Shown here in pieces: positions 55,500 to 64,000 of a DNA stretch of 64,000 bases. Numbering within the stretch: position 1 is the first letter of the stretch; every line of letters starts with the position of its first letter. Below the pieces are notes generated by a model that was not told the DNA's origin, ran no database searches, and saw only the letters and a program-made list of their open reading frames with translations. The position numbers and the translations under genes are program-made. The DNA comes from Icerya purchasi (Eukaryota > Arthropoda > Insecta > Hemiptera > Monophlebidae), in assembly GCA_039619475.1 (NCBI GenBank), contig CM077116.1, positions 297,704,464-297,768,463 on the forward strand, in the 5' to 3' direction.

Positions 55500-56755
55500 A
55501 ACAAATTGCTTGATTGGGCTTCATCAAATGGACTATCCTTCTCAATGAATAAAACAAAAGCAATCACATTCAGTAAAAAACGAATTAAACCTCCAGATTG
55601 TAATGTCAACCTAAATAATACACTAGTTCAAAGTTTCGATAATATAAGAATTTTAGGACTAGAAATAGATCGAAAATTATCTTTTGGAAAACACATAGAA
55701 GACTTAAAAACAAACTGTGTCATAAATCTCCTAGTGTGATAAAAATGGTTTCTCATACCAAATGGGGTGCAGATAGAAAATCTATAAAAGAAACCTTTAC
55801 TCGGCGCTGACTCTTTCCAAGTTGGACTACGGCTCCGTAATTTACAGTAGTGCCAAAGAAAATGTTCTGAAAGAACTGGACACCGTTCAAAATTCAGCTC
55901 TAAGACTCATTACAGGAGCATTTGACACCAGCTCAATTGCTAGCCTTCACGTAGAATCAAACATCTTTCCATTGCAACATAGAAGAATTTTTTCATCCCT
56001 GAAATACTATATAAAAATGATTTCAAATTTAACGAATCCTACTTCCGAAAAAACTATTTCGCCAAACTTTATTCAACTATATGAGAAATACCCAAAAACT
56101 TCGATGGCCATTGGGAATACGATGCCTAAATACAATTAAAAACATCAACTTCGGCACACCACAGACATCGTAAAGGACATAAGAGAACTATCACCATGGC
56201 ACACAACCTTTCAAGAAACCATAGCAAACTTAAACCGACGCGAAAAAATGGACTCGTCCTTAACCAGACATATCAGAAAGGTGACTCGCTCAGCTTGGCA
56301 AAAAGAGTGGAATCGAATCTCTCCAATCCAAAACAAACTACGCCGCATCAAAAACGAAATTGCCGACTGGGAAACCAACTATTGGCCAAAAAGACAGGAC
56401 GAAACAGTTATTTCGAGACTAAGAATAGGGCACTGCTCATTTAGCCACAAGTACGTCCTCGACAAGGAGCCGGCACCCATTTGTGAAATCTGCGCAGCAG
56501 AGACTTTCTCGATAGACCACCTCTTCACATGCAAAAAGTGGGAAACACAGCGAGCAGCCTGCGACATGGTAGGAAAACCTATACCAGAACTCCTTTACAA
56601 CAACAGATCAAATTGTGAAAATGTACTAACATACCTAAAACATGTAAATATGTATAATAGTATCTAAATAAGTTAACTGTTAAGATGTAATATATTCGTC
56701 GCAAATGGCTCCATTGTCTAGCGACAATAAATAAATATATTTAAAAAAAAAAAAA
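55500..56755 (+). pseudogene. Non-LTR element G: RT thumb and C-terminus, no RNase H
   Basis: Plus-strand 3' part of another non-LTR family. LDWASSNGLSFSMNKTKAI and ILGLEIDRKLSFGKH (55506-55739) follow the RT palm. After a frameshift come DYGSVIYSSAKENVLKELD and LRLITGAFDTSSIASLHVE (55822-56139), then the ORF2 end at 56248-56667 with ISRLRIGHCSFSHKY and CEICAAETFSIDHLFTC. The RNase H expected between 56139 and 56248 is absent, either by deletion or because the clade lacks it. The 3' end has a stem-loop GTCGC/GCGAC (56698-56725), AATAAATAAAT and an A run to 56755. Confidence 0.75.
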
Positions 56756-57118
56756 ATATATAGCTAACATTGATATGAGACTCGCTACGATCTCCAGCTT
56801 TAAGCTGCTAATGAGAGTGTGTTAGTTTTATAAAAATTACATTGTATCATTGTATATATAAGTTACTATATTAAGACATTATAATAAGAAGTAACAAATC
56901 AGATGGTGGTATAATTATAACATATGATGATAAATAATGAGAGTGTGGATTTTGTAATATAGTAAGATATAAGCTAACAATTTCTATATTGTAACATAAA
57001 GTAGTACTTAAATTAAGTTGATGTTATATTAAACAAATAAATAATATAATTATGTTGGGAACCCACAGACGGGCTAGTGCCCCCTTGTGGGACCAGCAAA
57101 TTATTTAAACAAAAAAAA
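56756..57118 (+). mobile_element. 3' end of a further A-tailed element
   Basis: There is no ORF. The end at 57062-57091 folds as CCCACA/TGTGGG with an inner GGGC/GCCC, followed by AAATTATTTAAAC and a run of A to about 57120. This is the same architecture as the other non-LTR 3' ends here, so it is probably a very short insertion of another family. The 5' limit is unknown. Confidence 0.4.
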
Positions 57119-57354
57119 AACAGGAAAAAAAGCCGTATGAGTGCGCACCTTCATAAAGAGTAAGTGAGTTGTTATTAAGAAGGAAAAAGTTTTAGTTGAG
57201 AATAAAGTTTTCAAGAACACGGCCGTTTCTGTTGTGATGCATGAATGTTTTCAGCTAAAATTAATGGCCCGATTTTTCGATTAATTATATGATTCGTTTT
57301 TTTATTTCGAAGCGAAATGGTAGAAAGGTAATTTTTGAAATTTTCCTATTTTAG

Positions 57355-57494
57355 ACAACACGATGATAAGTACGTTTTAATCGTCGACGATCAAGAAGCA
57401 CTAAAGAAATCCACGTACGATGTTAACAAGCCTACCAAAGTTTTCGTTCACGGTTACCTTAATGATGGAACTTTTGGTGAAACATTGAAATCTG
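57355..57494 (+). CDS. Single exon of a lipase-family gene
   Basis: A 140-nt open segment lies between a splice acceptor (TTTTCCTATTTTAG at 57341-57354) and a donor (TCTG|GTTAGA at 57494). In the phase with one leading base it encodes DDKYVLIVDDQEALKKSTYD then VNKPTKVFVHGYLNDGTFGE. The KPTKVxVHG block is the N-terminal beta strand and oxyanion-side His-Gly of pancreatic-lipase/phospholipase A1-type secreted esterases of arthropods. The catalytic GxSxG would be in a later exon, which I cannot find in the next kilobase. This is the only host-type coding sequence I recognise. It may be an isolated or decayed copy. Confidence 0.7.
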
Positions 57495-58556
57495 GTTAGA
57501 AATTATTTCAAGCATACTTATTAAGACGGATAAATTTAGTTCTAAAGTATTTTTAAAACTCGGACATACGGCAAGGGGGAATGTCATATGATACGAGTGT
57601 TATCTTAAAGATGGTTGCAATACAAAAGATCCCTGTAACTTCGATTGATTTAATGAAACCAGGTGTTTTCTTTTTTGAATATTATTTTGTAATAGGTTAT
57701 ATGGTAACACGTATTATTTAAAAATTGTGGAACTGCGGCTGCCACACAGCCTAAAAAATTATTTGGCGTATATTCTTCTTTAACGGTGTTTTAATTGACC
57801 TAATGCGCGTTATATTTCTCTCAGTTTAAATTTATGTTGCGTGCAAAAAGACAAACGTTTGACGGGTTTATCGCGAGACTATCATATTTTTTGCAGCAAA
57901 ACACTATGCACTTGTTTATTCATAGTAATGTATTTACATATCACCTCAAGGAATACCTAAAACTCCCGTTTATTTTGTCAAGCTATAAATTTTTGGTGCA
58001 ATCAATTTTTCAGCGTTCCATTAAAAACTACTTCACGATAGCGCCTTTAAGTTTCGAATGATTTATAGGTTGATATTATGTAATTGCAAAACAGGCTGCA
58101 CTTGAGTATCACATAACTCTAAATGTTTAGGAATAATTTTTTTTTTATCACAACACTATTTATTTTCTTTATTGGAACAGGCTGAGCATATTTTGAACAT
58201 ATAACGAATTTATGCCCTCGATTAATAGGCGATTGTTGATCTACATTAATCAAATTAGCTTGCCACAGATCGATAAAAAAGGTAAAGACTTGCACGCACA
58301 GTGTTCGATATCGCTTTCGAGCAGATCCGTGAAGTTGATATTATTTATAATTATTGACGAGAAGACGTCTGATAATAATGTGGAAATTTGTGAAATTCAT
58401 CAACTACATTCCGTTGTAATAATGTTAACATTGATCTTGTTCTGTAGAAATCTCTTGGCCGTGCTGTCGTATGTACATGACTGTTTAATATTACTATTGT
58501 TGATAGGGTAATTGAATAATTTTTTTCAAATATGGAAAAACAGTTTTGATATTGTT
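57495..58556. other. Intron or intergenic sequence, no exon recognised
   Basis: Follows the lipase exon. A 75-codon ORF (57834-58061) and a 99-codon ORF (58212-58511) have no recognised motifs and no lipase active-site pattern. Confidence 0.4.
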
Positions 58557-59108
58557 GCAAACTCGCCTTTTCTACGTAAGGGAGGCGACCAGAAGAAACG
58601 GGAAGATGACGGAAAAAAGTAAATAAACAACAACAAAAACTAAAAATCTACCACGGATAACTTTCGGTTTCTAAATGGTGGAGCGCATTAGGCTTTTGTT
58701 TTAGATGGAAAATATATATATCTAAAAATGAAGGGATAATTTGTAAAACACTATTTGACAGAGAACGCGATCACTAACTTGCATTTATTTTGGCCGGCCG
58801 TGTTATGCTCGATTTCTAAATCATTTAATAGTGCAGACAACAAAGCACTCTTATTTCATCCGATATACCTGAGCCGGCCTTTTATCTATTATCACCGCTT
58901 GACATAATAAGAAACACTTCGATATTTCGACACGTGTCACAGTCCGCGCGCACACGCGTAAGTCACCGGCTCGTACACGAAGACGCAACCAGAAGCGATT
59001 ATCGACGACGTTCAAAAATCAAAAATGAAACGAAAGATAGAACACATTATTTGTTATTTTGTCGTCAAAAGATCGCGCCACCAACCCTAATTTGTATCAA
59101 TATATAAT
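58557..59108 (+). repeat. Dispersed repeat R, copy 2
   Basis: Aligns by eye with 14886-15452 over its length (ACGTAAGGGAG, ATTAGGCTTTT, ACCTGAGCCGG, CACGTGTCACAGT, GATTATCGACGACG, GCGCCACCAACCCTAATTTG). Both copies start after an ACTCGCC word and end in ATCAATATATA. Beyond the right end the two loci differ (candidate LTR against element H), which fixes the boundary near 59108. Confidence 0.75.
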
Positions 59109-59129
59109 ATGATAAAATTAATGCGATGT

Positions 59130-62100
59130 TTGCAGAAGTTACGAAAAAATTTAATTCAAATTGTGCTGATGTAAATTGCAGAGGGTTGTATAAACGTATA
59201 GACGAATAAAGATTACTCATTAATAATTACAATCTAATAATTATCTGTTTACAAGAAACTCACATAATTTCTTCCCATTCACCACTTATTAAAGGCTACA
59301 GAATATTCCGCTCTGACTTAACACGGGGACAAGCTGCATGTGGAGGAGTCTCGATTCTGGTTCATGAGGCGATCCTATCACAAGAAATAATGATAAATAC
59401 TATGTTTCAAGCTGTATCTCTAAAGGTCAAAATACCGTCCCTTCCACTCCCAACCATTACAATAATTGCTATTTCCCTCCCGCTGCAAACATCACCAAAG
59501 TATAGTTTGAAACATTATTATTCTAACTACGGGACCCAGTATTATTACTGGGAGATTTCAATGCCATTCCTCAGAGTGGGGCTCAACACAGTTAAATAGA
59601 CGAGAAAACGTGATTTCAAATTGTATCCTTAATAGTGACCTGGTACTCCTCCCTCCTCCAGCACATACATATTTCAACTCGACTCATAACACCTTCTCTT
59701 AGCATTGGCATCTGTTTCACTATTATCTTATTTGAGCGTAGATGTAGATTGTGATCTGTGTTCAAGTGACCATTTTCCCATTTTCATACACTTGCCCCAG
59801 CAGTCGAAAGAATCACGTACAGCCCAGGTAACCAAAAAATTCGCTTTTCATAAAGCAGATTTGAACGGTTATAAAGCAAGGATTACTATCCCCAAAATTC
59901 AGACGAACTCTGTAGAGAAAAACCTGAACATTCTCATCAACGCAATGAACAAAGCAGCCACAGCAACAATACTGAAAACAACAATAAATCCTCAGAAAAA
60001 ACGAGTGGCATGGTGGTGCCCGGAAATCAAAACGGCTATCGCACAACGTAAATGAGCACTGAGGGGATATAAAGCAATGAAGGCGCTTACAGACTTAACT
60101 GAGGTTAGAAGGTTTAGAGCTCAAGCCAGGCTACTCATCAGAATGAGAAAATAAGAGTAAAGATATGCCTACGTTTGCGCTGTGAAAAAGAAATGGCAAC
60201 TACCGTCCAACTACTTCTTCTTTATTCACCAACAATTCCCTGCTCACAGACATCAAAGAAGTAGCGGATGCCTTTGCGCAACATTTTGTAAAAGTATCTT
60301 CTTCATCATCCTACACCAATTCCTTTCTAGAATACGAATCAAGATTAGAAGAGCAAAGCATATCCTTCCCCCCAGATCAAAAAGAAAAATACAATGATCT
60401 TTTCTCAATGTCTGAACTGAATTACCAGCTCGATAAAAAACTAACAAACAGTGCACCTGGGGCCGACTACATTCATCCTTTTATGCTGAGATACCTATCT
60501 CATTCTTTTAAACAACTATTCCTTGACATATACAACAAAATCTAGGCAATATCCTCCATCTCAATTTCCTGGAAAGAAGCTTTAATCGTCCCTATCCTCA
60601 AGCCTAATAAAGAACCTTTTACTTCTCAAAATTACAGACCTATTTCCCTATTATCCTCATTTTCAAAAATCATGGAGAAAATGGTAAATAGACAACTATC
60701 CTTTTTCCTAGAGTCCTCAAATATCTTTTCCTCGATACAAATTGTAGGTCGCATACCAAAATCCCCAATGTTACATTTCCTGAGCCTAAAAAGACAAACA
60801 CTTGAAGCCCAAAATAGGTCACAAGCTCTCTATACAGTCTCTTTTGACATAGAGAAAGCATTCGAGCGGATATGGCGAATTAAAGTGCTTTCAAAGCTGA
60901 AGAACGTCAATATAAAAGGCAATATAGGCAGCCATATAAATAATTGTCTGTTAAACAGACATATTCAAGTAAAAATTAGCTCTTTTCTATCCTCTCCTGT
61001 ATTCATAGAAAATGGTATTTCTCAAGGTTCTCCACTAAGTGTAACACTCTTTATCCTACATATAAATGATGTAGCGTACTTAATACGGCCGTCAGTAACA
61101 GCTCGATTGTTCATAGACGACCTCAATATATCCCTAACATCAAATTTTCCTTCCAACGCCAAATCCATATTATAATCCACAATAAATAGATTACATTCAT
61201 GGACCAAAAGTAACGGTCTTACTTTCTCGTCAAATATAACTTACTGTGTCAAATTCTAGAAAAGTTATCGAGTAAACCCAAACCATGATTTTTCCCTTAC
61301 CCTAAATGAATTTCCTCTCCCAGCTATATCCTCAGCTAAATTTTTGGGTCTATTTGACTCCCATCTGACATGGTCTCCTCACATTTCAGATCTCAAACAC
61401 AAATGTAATAAAACCTTGGCTATTTTAAAATTTTTATCACATTATAAGTACAATAATAATCCTAAACTACTTCTTTCTGTATATAGATCACTTATCCTAA
61501 GCAAATTAACCTACGGCTGCCAGGTGTAAAATCACTCGAAGCAATCCATCACGCAGCCTTATGAACTATACTTGGGGCGCATCGAACATCTCCCACGAAG
61601 GGTGTCTGTGTACTAGCACGGATCCCTCCATTATCCTATATATTTAACTCCTATACGTCCCGTGATCACCTATACTGGTACCAACAATACCACTTTCCCT
61701 CAAGGAACACTACGACTCCTCTTCCATCCTTTCAAAATGATCCAATACCTGATATCCTAAATTCTTTGGCTGAAAAAAACAAAAAATTCGGATCACCTAC
61801 TGTTCCCAAAAGAACCACCATGGGAATACTCGCCATTGAAGGTAGACTTATCACTCTTGAACCAGCGTACATCTAATGAAGACCAATATACAGCTCGCCA
61901 GAAAGTCGTCGAAAAGATACAAACTTACACACATGACACACACGTTTATACAGATGGAGCAAAAGCAAATGTCGCAGGGACAGTGTCCACTCCCACAGCA
62001 TGTGCCTACCTAATTTCGGGTGAAGTTCAAGCAGTGAGACTACATGATTACTGCACCGCATTAGAAGCATGTGAGAGGTGCGAGTCCAATAAGAAAAAAT

Positions 62101-62150
62101 ATATAATTATTATAGATTCACTGGCTTCCCTTCAAGCTATTCGGTCACTT
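59130..62150 (+). pseudogene. Non-LTR element H: endonuclease, RT and start of RNase H
   Basis: A degraded plus-strand ORF2. Endonuclease: VNCRGLYKRID, then a stop, IICLQETHIISS, RSDLTRGQAACGGVSILV, LLGDFNAI (Asp/Asn) and CSSDHFPIFIH (59758). Link: RVAWWCPEIKTAI. RT: NYRPISLLSSFSKIMEKMVN, motif A SFDIEKAFERIW, motif B GISQGSPLSVTLF, motif C LFIDDLNIS (RT frame 60672-61175). RNase H: HVYTDGAKANVAG, RLHDYCTALEA with a short internal deletion, and IIIDSLASLQAI (61836-62228). It is cut at about 62150, before the last His/Asp. Several stops and frameshifts are present. The RNase H style (ACAY...LRL-DYC) matches N2. Confidence 0.8.
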
Positions 62151-63635
62151 ACCATAACTTCCTATACCATATCTATAAGTCATTCATTCAAAAGAGGCTC
62201 ACGTTGGCCGCTTTTGTCGATGTCTTAAGTGCCTTCGACAGCGTTCATTTCCCAACTCTTCGAAATAAAATGTTTTCCATTAATTTACCTCCCATTTCAT
62301 TTTCTTAATTATGAATCTCTTCCAAAATAGAACCATTCATTTAAATTCATCCGATGAGTCAATTACACGAAGAGTCGTCTGCGGCCTTCTACAGGGGTCT
62401 TATCTTAGCCCACTCTCTTTAATATATACTATACTCTTAATATCGCTTCACTTCCTGTACCTTCTTCCCCTCTGTTCTTTTCTGACGACATTCTTCTTTA
62501 TATAGCTGCTTCTAATATTCCAGAAGCTCGCCATAGGTTGCAGGAGTCCTTACGTATTTTGGAAAGTTCCTTATCAGAAATCAACATTATGATTGCTCCT
62601 TTAAAATCTTCATGTACTATTTTCACTTATCGTCCCTAAAATCCAGTGTTTATCTATTAATAATCTGGGCCTTCCCTTTATTACCTCCTTCCGATATTTA
62701 GGGATTTATCTCAATAGTCGATTATATTTCTCAAAACATATAAATTATCTTCATTCATCTACACTAAAACGGTTAAATATCTTAAAGGCTTTGTGGTCTT
62801 CCAATTGGGATGGGGACCCCCTGTAGTACTCCTTATACTCTATAAATCTGTTATCCGCTCTAAGTTTGATTACGATAGTTTTCTCTAAGGTAACGCATCC
62901 CATTCTCTTCTCTCCAAATTGAATACAGTCCAGAATTATATTTGTCTATTTAACCATCTCCACCCTTATACTCTTGGTTCCTAAATTTTCCACACCTTCG
63001 TCGTTCTACTATATCCTCTCTTTGTCGCCTTCGCTTTGGTCACAACTGTCTTCGTGCTTTTAGTCTGTTCCCCCATTTCCAGTGACAGCTTTTGGGCACA
63101 TTTTCAGCTCATAATATCGTTCTTATTTCCTCAGTTGACCAATTGTAGCTCAAATCCGATTCTTCTTCATTTTCTAATTCTGGCTCTTTTCACCTCTCTA
63201 ATCAGCCATCTCTTCCTCCCTGTTCATAGTTTTTTGGATACTGCCGTCTTCTAAACGCTTCACAATCTCGGTTATTTATCGCCTTTGTTTTAATCATAGT
63301 CTCCTTCCTGCATTATCTTTTCGATTTTCATCTGCATATACTCCATTTTGTCCTTTTCAATCCACTTCTAATTACTTTCTTTACGACCTTGACAATGTTT
63401 TATTGGAATGTTTTTGACCTTTTCAACTGAGCGTCCTTCTACTTTTCTCTAGTAAAACTCGGTATTCGTGTTCTCCTTATATGGTGTGCTTCTTATACTC
63501 TCTCATTTTCTTTTAATTTTGTTATTCAGGCTCCTGAATTATTTATATCCTCTATCCTTATACATTTAAGAATAGAACAATTTTTTCTTTTTCTTTCCAT
63601 TTCTTGGGTTCATGTTCTAGAAAACAAACAAAAAA
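62151..63635 (+). pseudogene. I-like element I, 5'-truncated and internally deleted
   Basis: It begins inside RT, abruptly after element H's RNase H: AAFVDVLSAFDSVHFP (motif A), MNLFQNRTIHLNSS, GLLQGSYLSP (motif B, PQG changed to LQG) and FFSDDILLYIAA (motif C with Ser). The thumb runs to KSVIRSKFDYDSFL then a stop, and QNYICLF. Thereafter most of RNase H is missing: the next recognisable blocks are LRRSTI, LCRLRFGH (about 63000) and CFNHSLLPALSFRFSSAYTP (63285), then LLECF (63400). It ends near an A-rich AAACAAACAAAAAAA at about 63635. Same family group as A to D. Dead. Confidence 0.7.
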
Positions 63636-64000
63636 ATTGTGTAATCTTTTGAACACTTGTTGACATTTAAACATTGCGTTATATTGATAAACACCAGTTA
63701 TGGTCGACTTTCTTGTTTTGCTCTCAGTTCTTCGATCTTGTCTTACATTTTTTTTTTAGTTTTCGCTCTCGCTTTTTCTTTATAACCTTAATCACGATTA
63801 TTGTCGAACTAACATCTATTCGTTCTTTTATTACTACTACCCCCATTAACCAGGCATGTTTAATTATTTCCCTTTTTTCCCTTTCTTTTCACGTTTATAT
63901 TACAGTGCAATCTAATTACAGTAAATAAATTAGCACTACTTATTCGTAACATGAACAGTGTAGAAACTGTGTTTGCGCAGTCCCAGAGTTGAATACTATA
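63636..64000. other. No gene seen at window end
   Basis: Pyrimidine-rich sequence with a T run. It could be a 5' UTR of another element, but no ORF1 start is visible before the window ends. Confidence 0.3.

Noticed and set aside
1..64000. CRISPR arrays, bacterial operons, rRNA genes
   Set aside because: No regularly spaced direct repeats with unique spacers, no operon-like gene spacing, and no rRNA-like sequence were seen.

Overview
The window is eukaryotic and almost certainly arthropod. It is AT-rich and gene-poor, and it is dominated by non-LTR retrotransposons whose ORF2 carries endonuclease (EN), reverse transcriptase (RT) and RNase H (RNH) domains, as in the I superfamily. It also holds Helitron ends, a tRNA-derived SINE, a TIR element and many (AAT)n and (TA)n microsatellites. 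No bacterial-type operon, CRISPR array or rRNA gene is visible. The only piece that looks like an ordinary host gene is one lipase-type exon at 57355-57494. The order or species cannot be read from the sequence.

Layout. 1-10.5 kb: two RTE-like C-terminal scraps, two Helitron-like elements arranged tail to head (2604-7418 and 7419-9469) with nested retroelement 3' ends, a gag-like coiled-coil relic and a SINE. 11.6-18.2 kb: truncated retroelement pieces (N3, a Jockey-like scrap, an ORF1 scrap), a dispersed repeat R, a candidate LTR, and a 5' half of an I-like element (E). 18.2-38.1 kb: a nested retrotransposon stack. The oldest layer, D (minus strand), is split. Its ORF2 and the rear of ORF1 lie at 18228-23132 and the ORF1 start lies at 36075-36127 plus 37909-38121. 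Two near full-length plus-strand elements, A (23553-30116) and B (30117-36074), fill the gap, and a 5'-truncated element C (36128-37895, 13-bp target duplication) sits inside D's ORF1. A is the best-preserved copy: intact ORF1, one frameshift in ORF2 and all catalytic motifs present. B has an open ORF1 but several catalytic lesions in ORF2.

39.0-39.4 kb: a 353-bp TIR element. 40.6-52.6 kb: a giant inverted repeat with 5.36-kb arms, visually almost identical, around a 1.28-kb spacer. Each arm carries the same pair of in-frame ORFs separated by a single TAA. The protein is not a known transposase or polymerase. It loosely resembles an arthropod family that I suspect has a DnaQ-like exonuclease ancestry. 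This is the most unusual part of the window.

53.7-63.6 kb: more broken retroelements (F, G, H, I), the lipase exon, and another copy of repeat R.

Working together: ORF1 (RRM-like region plus three CCHC knuckles) and ORF2 (EN, RT, RNH) of each element would form the retrotransposition particle. Seven of these elements, from several families, end in a short stem-loop just before the A-rich tail, the likely site where RT starts target-primed reverse transcription. The neighbouring loci are relics and do not form a pathway.
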